A DNA stretch of 64,000 nt from Rhodococcus sp. W8901 (GCF_013348805.1 NZ_CP054690.1:496001-560000); one strand, 5' to 3'; counted from the first letter of the stretch, positions 1 to 11,787 are shown. The notes: generated by a model from the sequence alone, not told the origin. Program-made: numbers and translations.

Positions 1-1501
<1,501 letters not shown>

Positions 1502-1562
1502 CGCGCCATCCAAACATTAGGCGTGGTGTGACGGCGATCCGCACCCCGTGTCCGCCCGTTTT

Positions 1563-1612
1563 GCGCACTTACCGCCCCGGCGAGGCTGGTCTCCCCGGGG
1601 CGGTAAGTGCGC
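1563..1612 (-). terminator. Perfect 18-bp hairpin after the DUF4282 gene
   Basis: Arms 1563-1580 and 1595-1612 are perfect inverted repeats (GCGCACTTACCGCCCCGG and its complement) around a 14-base loop. It sits 17 bases past the stop of the minus-strand gene ending at 1630 and before the start of the transporter gene. There is no U-tract on either strand, so it is either an actinobacterial U-less terminator or an RNA-processing structure. Confidence 0.6.
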
Positions 1613-1629
1613 GGCGCACAGGGCTGCGG

Positions 1630-2124
1630 TCAGCGGCGCTTGATTTCCTTGACGTCCTCGGAAATCTTGATCACCGCGACGTAGAACTCGAGACTGATGC
1701 GGGCGAGCGCGAGCATCACGATGAAGAACAGGGAACCACCGAGCAACGCCACGAGTCCGATAGCTGGGCTCTCGGAGGCGAATCCAGCGATCGTCCAGAC
1801 GACGACCATCAGCCCGAGGGCGATGGTCACCAGAATGTAGACGACCTTGACGACCTTCGGCGTGACGTAGCTGTTGAAGTTGTAGTCGAACAGCGCGGAG
1901 AAGAAGCTGGTCGGGGGCGGTCCAAGGGGCGGGCCCTGCGGTGCCGGGGGTGCCGGCGCGAATCCGCCGAACCCGGCTCCGGGCGGCTGTCCGGGGTAGC
2001 CGGGTCCGGGGTAGCCGGGTCCGGGGTAGCCCGGACCGGACGGCGGTGTGCCGCCGGGCGGCGGCATGGGCGGGCCGCCGAAGCCGCCGGAGTTGTTCGG
2101 ATCGTGAGTGTCGCCGGTATTCAT
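1630..2124 (-). CDS. DUF4282 membrane protein with proline/glycine-rich N-terminus
   Basis: A 164-residue protein of unknown function. Residues 1-75 are low-complexity, rich in Gly, Pro and Tyr, with three tandem PGPGY units. The C-terminal half carries two hydrophobic segments (near VYILVTIALGLMVVVW and LVALLGGSLFFIVMLAL) followed by an RISLEFYVAVIKISEDV amphipathic end, the pattern of the DUF4282 family. A good ribosome site (GAGGGGAAAC) precedes the ATG. The neighbouring gene upstream on the same strand has the same plan of a disordered Pro-rich head plus membrane domain, so the two may act together at the membrane, but no biochemical role is known. Confidence 0.8.
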   Translation of the reverse strand: MNTGDTHDPNNSGGFGGPPMPPPGGTPPSGPGYPGPGYPGPGYPGQPPGAGFGGFAPAPPAPQGPPLGPPPTSFFSALFDYNFNSYVTPKVVKVVYILVTIALGLMVVVWTIAGFASESPAIGLVALLGGSLFFIVMLALARISLEFYVAVIKISEDVKEIKRR

Positions 2125-2192
2125 GTTTCCCCTCGTCGTTCATGTCAGGCGTCGAGCATCAACACAATACGGCGAGGTCGGTTTTTTTATGG

Positions 2193-3110
2193 TCAGGGTG
2201 CTACGCGTCCTCCGACCGTTACGCGGTACGCGTATGTCGACGCGATGATCGTCATCGGGATCGTGATGAACAGACCCAGGCCCAACGGGATTGCGCCGAG
2301 TATGTTCAGGCCCACCAACGCGAGGGCGAGCAGCAGCAGGGGGCCCCAGTTCGACGAGATCGCGCGGAAGCTGGACTTGATCGCGGTGACCGCATCCTGG
2401 TTCTGGTCGATCACGAACTGCAGTGTCCACCAGGTCAGGAAGACCACGATGATGCCCGGGATGACCAGCAGGATGAAGCCGACCGCGCTGAGCAGGCCGA
2501 CGAGGAAGCTGGCCAGGACGACCGCTCCGACGTTCGCGAACTGGAAGAACGACCCGATCGACGGTTTCGTGCCGGACGTCTCGTGCAGCGCGCCGCCGAT
2601 CATCGCCGCTTGGATGAGGTAGCCCACGACTGTGGTCACGATCAGGCCGATGATCCCCCACAGCGAGAACATGGGTGACCAGTCGATCGTCCCGTCGGCC
2701 GCCACTTCGGGCGACCTGTCGAAGATCATCCCGAGCACGGCCTGGATTACGGCCGCGATCAGCATGATCAGAACCCAGATCCCGGCGTTCCCCGCGAACT
2801 TCCGCCATCCGTAGGAGATGGCGGCGCCGACGCTGAGGCCGTCGACGTGCTGCAGTTGGCCGTAGCCGGCATCGAATGCGGGCGGGGGCGGTGGGAAGTT
2901 GCCGGGCGGGGGCGGGTAGCCACCGCCGGGACCGGGCGGCGGCGGATAGCTCCCGGGCGGGGGCGGGTAGCCACCGCCGGGACCCGGCGGGGGAGGCGTG
3001 GCACCGGGCGGGGGCGGGTAGCTCCCCGGAGGCGGCGGTGTGCCACCCTGCTGCGGCTCGTTGTTGCCGCCCTCCGGGTTCTGATTCGGGTCCTGTCCAC
3101 CACTGGTCAT
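2193..3110 (-). CDS. Multi-pass membrane protein with YPPPPG-repeat N-terminus
   Basis: A 305-residue protein. Residues 20-90 consist of near-perfect repeats of YPPPPG alternating with PGPGGG. A membrane domain of roughly five or six helices follows, starting at SYGWRKFAGNAGIWVL. A pair of helices with VGLLSAVGFILLVIPGI and a WWTLQFVIDQNQDAVTA loop resembles the DUF975/glycerophosphodiester-phosphodiesterase membrane-domain type seen in many Gram-positive bacteria. The ATG follows AAGGTG. It precedes the DUF4282 gene by 68 bases and may form an operon with it. Function is unknown; the Pro-rich heads suggest protein-protein contacts near the envelope. Confidence 0.75.
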   Translation of the reverse strand: MTSGGQDPNQNPEGGNNEPQQGGTPPPPGSYPPPPGATPPPPGPGGGYPPPPGSYPPPPGPGGGYPPPPGNFPPPPPAFDAGYGQLQHVDGLSVGAAISYGWRKFAGNAGIWVLIMLIAAVIQAVLGMIFDRSPEVAADGTIDWSPMFSLWGIIGLIVTTVVGYLIQAAMIGGALHETSGTKPSIGSFFQFANVGAVVLASFLVGLLSAVGFILLVIPGIIVVFLTWWTLQFVIDQNQDAVTAIKSSFRAISSNWGPLLLLALALVGLNILGAIPLGLGLFITIPMTIIASTYAYRVTVGGRVAP

Positions 3111-3219
3111 GTGTGCACCTTGGTTCTCGTCGTCGGGGTACTGCTCGCGGCGAAGATGAATTTCTCGTCCGTGACCCTACGTCGCGAGTGGTCTGTTTGG
3201 GTGGTCCGTCGGCGGAGAT

Positions 3220-4134
3220 TCACATGCCGTAAACCCAGGGATCGAGCGAAAGGGCTTTCGGATCCCACCGATCGAGAAGCTGTTGCGGGGTCACCGACTC
3301 CTCGTCGTCGGTCATTCCCAGCGATCGGGCGAGCATGCCGAGTACGTCTCGGGGCGTGTGGCCCAGACCCGCCTGGTCTGCGAGGGTGACGGCGCCGTCG
3401 CGCTTGGCCAGACGCTTCCCTTCCGCGTTCAGCGCCAACGGCACGTGGGCGTACGCGGGTGCGGGCAGGCCCAGGAGGCCCGCGAGGTACGCCTGCCGCG
3501 GTGCCGACGACAGCAGGTCGTCGCCGCGCACCACCTGGTCGATGCCCTGCGCGGCGTCGTCGACCACCACCGCGAGGTTGTAGGCGGGGACGCCGTCGCC
3601 GCGCCGGAGGACGAGGTCGTCGACCGTCCCGGTGTAGGTGCCGTGCAGGACGTCCTCCACCGTGAACAAATCGGTGCCCGCCCGCAGCCGCAGCGCCGGC
3701 GGCCGTCCCGTCGCCCGCCGCTCGTCGCGTTCGGACGGACTCAGGTCGCGGCACGTTCCGGGATAGGCGCCGGCGGGTGCGTGCGGAGCCGAGGCCGCCT
3801 TCAGGATCTCCTTGCGAGTGCAGAAACACTCGTAGGTCAGTCCGGCGCGCTGCAGTCGGGCGATCGCGGCGTCGTACAACGGCAGCCGCGCGGACTGGTG
3901 GACGACGTCGCCGTCCCAGTCCAGACCCAGTGCCGCGAGATCGTCGAGCTGGCGTTCCTCGGCGCCCGGACGCACCCGGTCCAGGTCCTCGACCCGGACC
4001 AGGAAGCGGCGCCCCGTGGACCGCGCGAACAGCCAGGCCAGCAGTGCGGTTCGCAGGTTGCCCAGATGCAGGTCGCCGGAGGGGGAGGGGGCGAATCGTC
4101 CCGCATGCGTTGATCCGTCGACCTCGTTCGGCAT
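3220..4134 (-). CDS. gluQ: Glutamyl-Q tRNA(Asp) synthetase
   Basis: A truncated paralogue of glutamyl-tRNA synthetase that activates glutamate and attaches it to queuosine 34 of tRNA-Asp. The 304-residue length fits a catalytic core without an anticodon-binding domain. Visible motifs are FAPSPSGDLHLGN (HIGH region), the zinc ligands CFC and a later cysteine in YPGTCRDL, and KRLAKRDGA in place of KMSKS. Its substrate exists only if queuosine is made or salvaged, so its location 2.4 kb from tgt and the precursor transporter is coherent. It is divergent from ctaD, with about 210 bases between starts. Confidence 0.9.
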   Translation of the reverse strand: MPNEVDGSTHAGRFAPSPSGDLHLGNLRTALLAWLFARSTGRRFLVRVEDLDRVRPGAEERQLDDLAALGLDWDGDVVHQSARLPLYDAAIARLQRAGLTYECFCTRKEILKAASAPHAPAGAYPGTCRDLSPSERDERRATGRPPALRLRAGTDLFTVEDVLHGTYTGTVDDLVLRRGDGVPAYNLAVVVDDAAQGIDQVVRGDDLLSSAPRQAYLAGLLGLPAPAYAHVPLALNAEGKRLAKRDGAVTLADQAGLGHTPRDVLGMLARSLGMTDDEESVTPQQLLDRWDPKALSLDPWVYGM

Positions 4135-4344
4135 TGCCGCAGCTTATCGAGGCGGGTGCGACTGTTCGGGACTCGGTCCGGGGCCGCCGGATCCGTAGCC
4201 AAGCGCGGGTGGAAGGCGTAGCGTCCACAGTGCTGAGCTTGTGCCGGTTGCCGCCTGCCGATCAGATGTCCCGAGCAGACCGTGACCGGTCACGCTTCGA
4301 CGAGGAGTGCGCCTCGATTGCGGGGCCCGCGGTCAGGAGGAGCG

Positions 4345-6144
4345 GTGGCAACCGTCGCGTCGAAACCTGTTGCGGTTCGGCCGTATCCGGCCAGGTTTGC
4401 CCGTAAGGGCGCGGTCTTCTACCGCGTGATCACGACGACGGATCCCAAGGTGATCGGGATCATGTACCTGATCACGTCGTTCGCCTTCTTCATGTTCGGT
4501 GGGCTGCTGGCGCTGCTGATGCGTGCCGAACTCGCCTTGCCGGGGCTGCAGTTCCTCTCGAACGAGCAGTACAACCAGCTGTTCACGATGCACGGCACGA
4601 TCATGTTGCTGCTGTACGCGACGCCGATCGTATTCGGTTTCGCGAACTTCATCCTGCCGCTGCAGATCGGTGCACCCGACGTCGCGTTTCCGCGGCTCAA
4701 CGCATTCAGCTACTGGGCGTTCCTGTTCGGCGGCATCATCGCGTCGGCCGGGTTCATTACCCCCGGCGGTGCGGCCGACTTCGGTTGGACGGGCTACACG
4801 CCGCTCAGTGATGTTCTCCATTCGCCCGGGATGGGCGGCAACCTGTGGATCATGGGCCTGGCCCTCAGCGGTCTGGGCACGATCCTCGGTGCGGTCAACA
4901 TGATCACCACGGTGATCTGTCTGCGTGCGCCCGGCATGACGATGTTCCGGATGCCGATCTTCACGTGGAACATCTTCATCACCAGCATCCTGATCCTGGT
5001 GGCGTTCCCGATCCTCACCTCGGCGCTGATGGGCCTGTTCGCCGATCGCGTGGTGGGAGCGAACGTCTACGACCCCGCGACCGGCGGAACCCTGTTGTGG
5101 CAGCACCTGTTCTGGTTCTTCGGTCACCCCGAGGTGTACATCGTCGCGCTGCCGTTCTTCGGCATCATCTCCGAGATTCTGCCGGTGTTCTCGCGCAAGC
5201 CGATCTTCGGTTACACGGGACTGGTCTACGCAACGATCGCGATTTCCGCTCTGTCCGTTGCGGTGTGGGCACACCACATGTATGCGACGGGTGCCGTGCT
5301 GCTGCCGTTCTTCTCGTTCATGACATTCCTCATCGCGGTGCCGACCGGCGTGAAGTTCTTCAACTGGATCGGCACGATGTGGCGGGGCCAGTTGACGTTC
5401 GAATCCGCCATGCTGTTCTCGATCGGGTTCATCGTCACGTTCCTGTTCGGTGGTCTGTCGGGAGTCCTGCTCGCGAGCCCGCCGATCGACTTCCACGTCA
5501 CCGACTCGTATTTCGTGATCGCGCACTTCCACTACGTCCTGTTCGGCACGATCGTGTTCGCCACGTATGCCGGCATCTACTTCTGGTTCCCCAAGATGAC
5601 GGGCCGGTTCCTCGACGAGCGACTGGGGAGGTGGCACTTCTGGCTGACGTTCATCGGCTTCCACACCACGTTCCTCGTGCAGCACTGGCTCGGCGCAGAA
5701 GGCATGCCGCGCCGGTACGCCGACTATCTGCCGTCCGACGGTTTCACCGTGCTGAACTCGGTGTCGACGGTCGGTTCGTTCATCCTGGGTGCGTCGACCC
5801 TGCCGTTCCTGTGGAACGTCTTCAAGAGCTTCCGCTACGGCACTATCGCCACGGCCGACGACCCGTGGGGTTACGGCAACTCCCTCGAGTGGGCCACGAC
5901 GTGCCCGCCGCCGCGGCACAACTTCACCGAGCTGCCCCGAATCCGTTCGGAGCGGCCCGCATTCGAGTTGCACTACCCGCACATGGTGGAACGGCTACGG
6001 GCGGAGGCCCACGTGGGTCCGGGCAGCGCCGGCCGCGCGGTGACGGCGGTGATCGAGAGCAGTGATCGGGAGGCGGACAGCGACCGTGAGCCGCCGCCCG
6101 AGGAAGAACGACACGACCCCGGCCGGCACCGCGACGACACATGA
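4345..6144 (+). CDS. ctaD: Cytochrome c oxidase (aa3) subunit I
   Basis: The catalytic subunit of the terminal oxidase, carrying heme a, heme a3 and CuB in twelve membrane helices. The protein is almost collinear with the mycobacterial subunit. Metal-site motifs are present: [10 protein letters not shown] (heme a histidine), [15 protein letters not shown] (CuB histidine and the linked tyrosine), WAHHM (CuB histidines) and AHFHYVLFG (heme histidines). The start is GTG 4345 with AGGAGG four bases upstream; an ATG at 4282 would add 21 residues unlike the family. Two oddities: the highly conserved TTDHK near the N-terminus reads TTDPK, and the C-terminus has an extra acidic, hydrophilic tail of about 40 residues. 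It stands alone, as is usual in this group. Confidence 0.95.
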   Translation: MATVASKPVAVRPYPARFARKGAVFYRVITTTDPKVIGIMYLITSFAFFMFGGLLALLMRAELALPGLQFLSNEQYNQLFTMHGTIMLLLYATPIVFGFANFILPLQIGAPDVAFPRLNAFSYWAFLFGGIIASAGFITPGGAADFGWTGYTPLSDVLHSPGMGGNLWIMGLALSGLGTILGAVNMITTVICLRAPGMTMFRMPIFTWNIFITSILILVAFPILTSALMGLFADRVVGANVYDPATGGTLLWQHLFWFFGHPEVYIVALPFFGIISEILPVFSRKPIFGYTGLVYATIAISALSVAVWAHHMYATGAVLLPFFSFMTFLIAVPTGVKFFNWIGTMWRGQLTFESAMLFSIGFIVTFLFGGLSGVLLASPPIDFHVTDSYFVIAHFHYVLFGTIVFATYAGIYFWFPKMTGRFLDERLGRWHFWLTFIGFHTTFLVQHWLGAEGMPRRYADYLPSDGFTVLNSVSTVGSFILGASTLPFLWNVFKSFRYGTIATADDPWGYGNSLEWATTCPPPRHNFTELPRIRSERPAFELHYPHMVERLRAEAHVGPGSAGRAVTAVIESSDREADSDREPPPEEERHDPGRHRDDT

Positions 6145-6167
6145 CGCCGCCGCGGCGGACGGTTCAC

Positions 6168-6725
6168 TCAGGCCTTGCGCCCCAGGGCCGCGAGGCTGCG
6201 CGTCTGCCGATCGGCGTCCGCGGGCACCTCGACGGCCGGGCCGCAAACACCGTCCATGTGCAGCGAGTCGCCGAGTTGCGCGATGATCGCGCCGACCATG
6301 TCGAGGTCCTGCTCCGGAATCGTCGTGTCCAATTCTGCCGCGTGGGCGATGTCCCAGCCGTGAACGACGAGGTCGAAGCAGTAGAAGGTGCGGATCGTCG
6401 AGGCCAGATCGGTGCGCCCGAAGTGACCGTCGTATTCGAGCGCCGCCTTCGCGGGATCGTCGAGGATCGCCTGGACCGCATCCCGGGTGTGCCGCCAGGC
6501 GCCCGCCGGATCGGTGGCGGCGGACGGGCCGGGCGGGATGGACAGTCCCACGACGCCCATCATCTTCGCCTGCGTACCGACGACGTGGTCGACCACGTCG
6601 CGGGTGGTCCAGCCGTCGCACGGCGAGGGGCTGTCCCAGCGGTTGGTGGGCACCGCGTCGACCCGCTCGGTGAGCGCTGCGGCGAGACGTCGGTACAGGT
6701 CCGGTGTGGTTTCGGTGATTGTCAT
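6168..6725 (-). CDS. TIGR03086-type metal-binding protein (mycothiol maleylpyruvate isomerase/DinB-like fold)
   Basis: A 185-residue protein of the DinB-like superfamily. Family features are the opening TTPDLYRRLAAALTERVDAV, then SPCDGWTTRDVVDHVVG with the first metal-binding histidine, and a later LVVHGWDIAHA with two more, giving the three-histidine divalent metal site. Known relatives use mycothiol as cofactor; the substrate of this subfamily is unknown. Its ATG overlaps the TGA of the upstream AraC regulator (ATGA), so translation is coupled and the regulator probably controls it or shares its promoter. Confidence 0.82.
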   Translation of the reverse strand: MTITETTPDLYRRLAAALTERVDAVPTNRWDSPSPCDGWTTRDVVDHVVGTQAKMMGVVGLSIPPGPSAATDPAGAWRHTRDAVQAILDDPAKAALEYDGHFGRTDLASTIRTFYCFDLVVHGWDIAHAAELDTTIPEQDLDMVGAIIAQLGDSLHMDGVCGPAVEVPADADRQTRSLAALGRKA

Positions 6726-7531
6726 GCGGCCGATTCTCCGTTCTCGGGGACGGTGCGGTCTTGCACCGATCGGACATCGAGGACCGACGCGTCGCCGTGC
6801 CAGTCGGGGGCCTCGCCGGCGAGCAGGTCGGTGGGCGTGAGCGACGCGATGCGGCGACACTCTCGCGACAGGTGCGCCTGGTCGCTGTATCCGGCCTCGG
6901 TCGCGAGCGCCGCCAGTCCCCGCCGGCGATCGGCCCGGGCCAACGCCATGAACCGCTGCAGACGGAGGATCGATCGCAGCGTCGACGGCCCGTACCCGAA
7001 CGCGTCGTTGCAGCGGCGGTGCAGTTGGCGGCTGGTCATCGCCGACGCGTCCGCCAACTCCTCGACGCTCCACGAGCGAGTGGCCAGCGCGGACGTGATC
7101 CGGGCCGCGAGAGGGTCGGGCTGGGGCCGTGAGACGAGCCACCGCCGACCGGCGTCCTGCAGGATGGTCAGCCGTTCGGTGGTGTCGCCCGCGTGCTCGA
7201 GTCGATCGACGAGCACGCGTTCGGAGGCGGACCCGAGGACGTCCTCGAGTGAGACCCGGATGTCGCGGATGTGTGCGGCGGAGGTGCGCAGCACGTGCGG
7301 GGCCGTGCCCGGCCGGAACCGGATGCCGAACGACTCGCTGCCCGGCGGCAACGTGAACGACCACGCCGATGTCTCCGGGCCGCACACCCGGATACCGGCA
7401 CCGGCGATCCACAGCACGTCGATGCAGCCGTCCGGCACGAGAAGGTGGTGCCCCTCGGCGCGCGCGGACCACGCGCACACGAGCGCGTCGGCCAGGTCCG
7501 GTGCGACCGCGGTCGGCGAATACCACCCCAT
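6722..7531 (-). CDS. AraC-family transcriptional regulator
   Basis: About 269 residues. The N-terminal part is a DUF6597-type sensor domain (LVPDGCIDVLW is its hallmark). The C-terminal 110 residues form two AraC helix-turn-helix units, with LADASAMTSRQLHRRCNDAFGY and LAALATEAGYSDQAHLSREC as the recognition helices. The start at 7531 (MGWYSP) begins at the conserved region; an ATG at 7570 would add 13 residues. It lies divergent from the small lipoprotein gene with a gap of under 100 bases, and its 3' end overlaps the next minus-strand gene by four bases. It likely regulates that gene and possibly the lipoprotein. Confidence 0.85.
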   Translation of the reverse strand: MGWYSPTAVAPDLADALVCAWSARAEGHHLLVPDGCIDVLWIAGAGIRVCGPETSAWSFTLPPGSESFGIRFRPGTAPHVLRTSAAHIRDIRVSLEDVLGSASERVLVDRLEHAGDTTERLTILQDAGRRWLVSRPQPDPLAARITSALATRSWSVEELADASAMTSRQLHRRCNDAFGYGPSTLRSILRLQRFMALARADRRRGLAALATEAGYSDQAHLSRECRRIASLTPTDLLAGEAPDWHGDASVLDVRSVQDRTVPENGESAA

Positions 7532-7609
7532 GCCGCTCAGCGTAGGAGCGGGCACCGACATCCCGCGCACGAACCGGCTTGGGCCGAACCAGAGAAGAGG
7601 AGTTCCGGC

Positions 7610-8104
7610 ATGAGAAGAGCCGTGCTTATCTCGCTCGCCGCATTGGCGGCGGGCGCCATGTTGGTCGGATGCTCCGACAACAACAACTCGGGCCCGACTC
7701 CCAGCACCACCCCGATGCCGACGACGGTGCCCGCGGCGGGCCCCGTGCTGTCGACGGGCGAGTCGAGCATCGGCCAGATCGTGGTGAATACCGACGACAT
7801 GACGGTGTACGCGTACGACCGCGACGAGCCCGGTACCAACGCCAGCGCGTGCGACGCGGTCTGCCTGCAGATGTGGCCGCCGGTGACCAGTGATACGCCC
7901 AAGCCGGAGGTGCTGGGCGTCGCCGGCGTCATCGGCACCATCCCGGGGCCGCAGGGCGGCAACCAGGTCACCGTCAACGGAATGCCGCTGTACCTGTTCG
8001 CGGGCGATCCGCGGCCCGGTTCGGTGGCCGGTCAGGGGATGGACAACCTGTGGTGGGCGCTCAACCCCGCCGGCGAGAAGATCACCAACGCGCCGGGTGG
8101 GTGA
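7610..8104 (+). CDS. Secreted-repeat lipoprotein (PF03640/COG4315 type)
   Basis: A 164-residue predicted lipoprotein: a signal peptide ends in the lipobox VGCS with the acylated cysteine near residue 22, followed by a Thr/Pro linker. The folded part has two of the family's characteristic repeats, TDDMTVYAYDRDEPG with CDAVCLQMWPPV, and NGMPLYLFAGDPRPG with DNLWWALNPAG. The biochemical role of this family is unknown. A strong ribosome site (GAAGAGGAG) lies eight bases before the ATG. It converges on the iron ABC transporter ATPase gene, leaving only three bases between stops. Confidence 0.85.
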   Translation: MRRAVLISLAALAAGAMLVGCSDNNNSGPTPSTTPMPTTVPAAGPVLSTGESSIGQIVVNTDDMTVYAYDRDEPGTNASACDAVCLQMWPPVTSDTPKPEVLGVAGVIGTIPGPQGGNQVTVNGMPLYLFAGDPRPGSVAGQGMDNLWWALNPAGEKITNAPGG

Positions 8105-8107
8105 GCG

Positions 8108-9163
8108 TCACTCGCCGGGCGGGAAAGCCTGGGCTGCGCCGAACACCTCGACGGTCACCCGGGCGCCGACATCCGGTGTGCGGGTGCTCGCCTGACGGAC
8201 CTGGATCTCGGCGCCGGAGTCGAGCGTGATGTCGAGCATCGACGGTGCGCCGAGGAACTCGGTGCGGGTCACCGTGCCCGTCCCGCCGCCGGAATCCCCG
8301 GCGACTTCCGTCGCGACGATCTGCTCGGGCCGCAGCATCAGCCGTGCCGGGCCGTGGATATCGGTGTCGCGTACCGGGATCCGGCCCAGGGCGCACGACG
8401 CGACACCGTCGGCGACATCCGCCGGCAGCACCACGCACTCGCCCAGGAACCGGGCGGTGAAGTCGTCGACGGGGGAGTGGTAGAGCTGTTCGGGCGTGCC
8501 CACCTGCGTGAAGCGTCCGGTACGCATCACCGCGACCTGGCCGGCGAACGTCAGTGCCTCTTCCTGGTCGTGGGTGACCAGCAGGGTCGTCACGCCGGCC
8601 GCACCGAGCGTGGCCGCCACCGATTTGCGGGTCGTCACGCGCAGTCCGGCGTCGAGGGCGCTGAACGGCTCGTCGAGCAGCATCACCTCCGGATCGCGGG
8701 CCAGCGCTCGTGCCAGGGCGACGCGCTGCTGCTGGCCACCGGACAGCTCGTGGGGGCGCCGCCGCCCGTACGACGCGTCTAGCGAGACCATCTCCAGCAG
8801 TTCGGCGACGCGTCGGTCGGATGCCCTGCGGCTCCCGAACCGGGAGCCGGGGAGCCCGTACGCGATGTTTCCGGCGACCGTGAGATGGGGGAACAGCGCA
8901 CCGTCCTGCGCGACGTATCCGACGCGTCGGCGGTGCGCGGGCACCATCTGGTCGCGGCCGGCGACAACGGAACCGGCGATCGACACCGTCCCGTCGTCGG
9001 GGCGCTCGAATCCGGCGATGATCCGGAGCAGGGTGGTCTTGCCGCAGCCCGACGACCCCACGACCGCGGTGATCGATCCGTGCTCCACGCCGAGGCTCAC
9101 ACCGCGCAGCACGTCCGTCGGTCCGAACGACTTCGACACCTGGTCGATCACGATCTCGCTCAT
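8108..9163 (-). CDS. fbpC: Fe(III)-type ABC importer ATPase
   Basis: A 351-residue nucleotide-binding subunit powering import by the permease encoded just upstream. The Walker A is GSSGCGKTT, the signature [14 protein letters not shown], Walker [13 protein letters not shown] and the H-loop [11 protein letters not shown]-terminal TOBE-like domain of about 110 residues follows. Its ATG overlaps the permease stop (ATGA), so the genes are coupled. The operon runs binding protein, permease, ATPase and starts near an iron-box candidate, which supports ferric iron as the substrate; thiamine or other anion importers of this subgroup are the alternative. Confidence 0.87.
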   Translation of the reverse strand: MSEIVIDQVSKSFGPTDVLRGVSLGVEHGSITAVVGSSGCGKTTLLRIIAGFERPDDGTVSIAGSVVAGRDQMVPAHRRRVGYVAQDGALFPHLTVAGNIAYGLPGSRFGSRRASDRRVAELLEMVSLDASYGRRRPHELSGGQQQRVALARALARDPEVMLLDEPFSALDAGLRVTTRKSVAATLGAAGVTTLLVTHDQEEALTFAGQVAVMRTGRFTQVGTPEQLYHSPVDDFTARFLGECVVLPADVADGVASCALGRIPVRDTDIHGPARLMLRPEQIVATEVAGDSGGGTGTVTRTEFLGAPSMLDITLDSGAEIQVRQASTRTPDVGARVTVEVFGAAQAFPPGE

Positions 9164-10716
9164 GCGCCGGCCGCCTTCCGGGATTGACTGAACAACAGGT
9201 AGGTCATCGGCAACGCGAGGACGATCATCAGCAGCGCGTACGGCGCCGCGGCCGCGTAGTCGAGCTCGCTGGTGAGCGACCAGAATCGGGTCGACAGCGT
9301 GCGGGTGCCGTTGGGGGCCAGCAGCAGCGTCGCGGTCAGTTCCGTCGCGATCGCCATGAACACCAACGCGGCCCCGACCGCGGCGGACGGCGCGGTCAGC
9401 CGCAGCGTCACGCGCAGGAACGTCGTCCACGGCGGCCTGCCGAGCGCCGCCGACGCCTCCTCCAGGCCCACCGGTACCTGCGCGAGACCGGCGCGCAGCG
9501 ACACGAGCGACCGCGGCAGGAACATCAGCACATACGCGACGATCACCATGATCGTGGTCTGGTACAGCGGATTCGCGTACCGGATGGTGACGGTGATCAG
9601 CGCCAGCGCGGTCACGATGCCCGGTAGCGAACTCGTCACGTAGTTGGTGCCCTCGACGATCTTGCTGAACACGCCGGGCCAGCGGATCGCCAGCCACGCG
9701 ACGGGGAACGCGAGCGCCGTCGCGGCCAGCGCGCCGACCAGGCCGAACGTGAGGGTCTGTGTCAGTGCCGGCCACAGCGCCGCCGACTGCCACACTTCGC
9801 TGCCGCCGATCCGCAGCCAGCGCACGATGGTCCACAGCGGCACGCCCAATGCCAGCACCGTCAGCGCGACGAGCGCCAGCGTCGCGGGCACGGCGCTCCA
9901 CCGGAGTCGGATCCGTGGTGCGCTCCGGGCCGCGCCGGAGCCGATGCGGGCGTACCGGGCGGACCCGCGGGCCGCGGCCTCCGAGACGAGCAGCACCAGG
10001 CAGCACACCACCAGCACGCTGGCGAGCATGCTGCCGGCGACACCGTTGAACGTGGACTGGAACTGCTCGAGGATCGCGGTGGTGAAGGTGTCGAACCGCA
10101 GCATCGCGAAGGCGCCGTACTCGGCGAGCAGATGCAGGCCGATCAGCAGTGCCCCGCCGAGCATGGGCAGCCGCAGCTGCGGCACGACCACCCGGAAGAA
10201 CACTGCCCAGGGGCTGGACCCGAGCGCGCGGGCCGATTCCTCGACCGCCGGGTCGAGTCGGCGCAGCGTCGCGGCCACGGGCAGCGCGACCAGCGGGAAG
10301 TAGGAGAGGGTGGCGACGAGGACGCCCGACCACAGGCCGTGCAGCGAGGGAATCACCGTCACCCACGCGTAGCTGTTGACGAAGGCGGGGACGGCCAGCG
10401 GGGCGGCGAGAACCGGTCCCCACCAACGGAATCCGAACACCGTGGTGCGTTCGACGAGCCAGGCCGCGCCGACGCCGAGCGCGACGCAGATCGGGATGGT
10501 GACGACCACGAGGGAGACCGTGTTGACCAGCAGTTCGCCGACGCGGGGGCGGAAGATCAGCGCGGACGCAGTCTCCCACCCGGTCGAGATGGTGGTGGTG
10601 ACGACGTAACCGAGGGGGATCAGCGTGACGGCCACGAGGGCCGCCACGATCAGAACGAGAACCAGCGGGGGGCGGGGCCGTGCCCGCCCCCCGAGCCGGT
10701 CAGAGAAGGCCGGCAT
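9160..10716 (-). CDS. fbpB: Fe(III)-type ABC importer permease (fused duplicated domain)
   Basis: A 518-residue inner-membrane protein with about twelve helices made of two binding-protein-dependent permease domains in tandem, as in SfuB/FbpB. Each half has an EAA-like loop: [21 protein letters not shown] in the first and [18 protein letters not shown] in the second, which contact the ATPase. It starts inside the last codons of the binding-protein gene (17-base overlap) and overlaps the ATPase gene by four bases, so all three genes are one transcription unit. Confidence 0.88.
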   Translation of the reverse strand: MPAFSDRLGGRARPRPPLVLVLIVAALVAVTLIPLGYVVTTTISTGWETASALIFRPRVGELLVNTVSLVVVTIPICVALGVGAAWLVERTTVFGFRWWGPVLAAPLAVPAFVNSYAWVTVIPSLHGLWSGVLVATLSYFPLVALPVAATLRRLDPAVEESARALGSSPWAVFFRVVVPQLRLPMLGGALLIGLHLLAEYGAFAMLRFDTFTTAILEQFQSTFNGVAGSMLASVLVVCCLVLLVSEAAARGSARYARIGSGAARSAPRIRLRWSAVPATLALVALTVLALGVPLWTIVRWLRIGGSEVWQSAALWPALTQTLTFGLVGALAATALAFPVAWLAIRWPGVFSKIVEGTNYVTSSLPGIVTALALITVTIRYANPLYQTTIMVIVAYVLMFLPRSLVSLRAGLAQVPVGLEEASAALGRPPWTTFLRVTLRLTAPSAAVGAALVFMAIATELTATLLLAPNGTRTLSTRFWSLTSELDYAAAAPYALLMIVLALPMTYLLFSQSRKAAGA

Positions 10717-11752
10717 CCGTCATCAGCTGAGTGACCTTCTGGCTGTTGAGCTTCGACGGATCCACGTTGGGTGCCTGCAGGTCCGCGAGCGGCACCAGCT
10801 TCGGGTTGGCGGCGACACCGCTGCCCACCGGGTACTCGAACGAGGTACCGGTCTGCAGGATCTCCTGGCCGGCCTTGCCGGTGATGTACTTCAGGAACGC
10901 CTGCGCCGCTTCCGCGTTCTTGCTGGACTGCAGCACACCGCCACCCGAGATGCTGACGAAGGCACCCGGATCTTCGTTCTTGAAGTAGTGCAGCTCGGTG
11001 TTCTTGCTGTTCTCGCCGGTCTTGGCCTGGTCGCCGAACCAGTAGTACTGGTAGATGATGCCGCCGTCGATCTCGCCGGCGTTGACGGCCTTCATCACCG
11101 TGCTGTTGCCCTTGTAGACGACGGCGTTCTCCTTCATGCCCGCCAGCCACTGCTTGGTGACGTCCTCGCCCTTGAGCTCGAGCAGCGCGCTGACGATGGC
11201 CTGGAAGTCGGCGCCGGACGGCGACGCGCCCCAGCGGCCCTTCCACTCGGGGTTCTGGAGGTCGAGCAGCGACTTCGGCAGCTGGTCGGCGGTCAGCTTG
11301 TCCTTGTTGTAGACGAACACCGTCGAGCGAGCGGCGATGCCGGTCCACTTGCCGGTGGACGGCCGGAACTGCGTGGGAACCTGCTCGAGCGTCGCGGCGT
11401 CGACGTCGGCGAACTGCCCGGCGTTCTCGACGAGCGCCATCGCCGGCGAGTTCTCGGTGAGGAAGACGTCGGCCGGCGACGCCTTGCCTTCGGCGACAAT
11501 CTGGTTCGCGAGCTCGGTATCCGAGCCGTTGCGGAGCGTGACCTTGACGCCGGTCTCGGCGGTGAACCCGTCGACCCATTCCTGCGTGAGCGACTCGTGC
11601 TGCGCGTTGTAGACGGTGATCTCACCGGACGGCGCGCCGGAGGCGGCGGGGTTCGAGGTGCCCGAGTCGGAGTCGTTCGAGCAGGCGGTGATCCCCACCA
11701 GTGCCGACGCGAGGAACGCCGCCCCCACAATCCTCTTCCAGGTTCTTGCCAT
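10700..11752 (-). CDS. fbpA: Fe(III) ABC importer substrate-binding lipoprotein
   Basis: A 350-residue lipoprotein that presents ferric iron to the permease. The signal peptide ends in the lipobox ITAC, cysteine near residue 24. The mature part fits the FbpA/FutA family: [16 protein letters not shown] at the start and a tyrosine cluster in [10 protein letters not shown], where iron-coordinating tyrosines lie in characterised members. It is the promoter-proximal gene of the three-gene operon. An IdeR-box-like palindrome about 36 bases upstream suggests repression by iron. Confidence 0.88.
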   Translation of the reverse strand: MARTWKRIVGAAFLASALVGITACSNDSDSGTSNPAASGAPSGEITVYNAQHESLTQEWVDGFTAETGVKVTLRNGSDTELANQIVAEGKASPADVFLTENSPAMALVENAGQFADVDAATLEQVPTQFRPSTGKWTGIAARSTVFVYNKDKLTADQLPKSLLDLQNPEWKGRWGASPSGADFQAIVSALLELKGEDVTKQWLAGMKENAVVYKGNSTVMKAVNAGEIDGGIIYQYYWFGDQAKTGENSKNTELHYFKNEDPGAFVSISGGGVLQSSKNAEAAQAFLKYITGKAGQEILQTGTSFEYPVGSGVAANPKLVPLADLQAPNVDPSKLNSQKVTQLMTDAGLL

Positions 11753-11787
11753 GTCGGACCTCTCGTCGCTCTCACCGGTGCCTCCGA

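Noticed and set aside
2870-3060. CRISPR-like short repeats
   Set aside because: The repetition encodes YPPPPG units inside a continuous membrane-protein gene; there are no uniform repeats with unique spacers.
4333-5982. Long minus-strand frame opposite ctaD
   Set aside because: It is the high-GC antisense shadow of a strongly conserved oxidase gene and has no family-like motifs.
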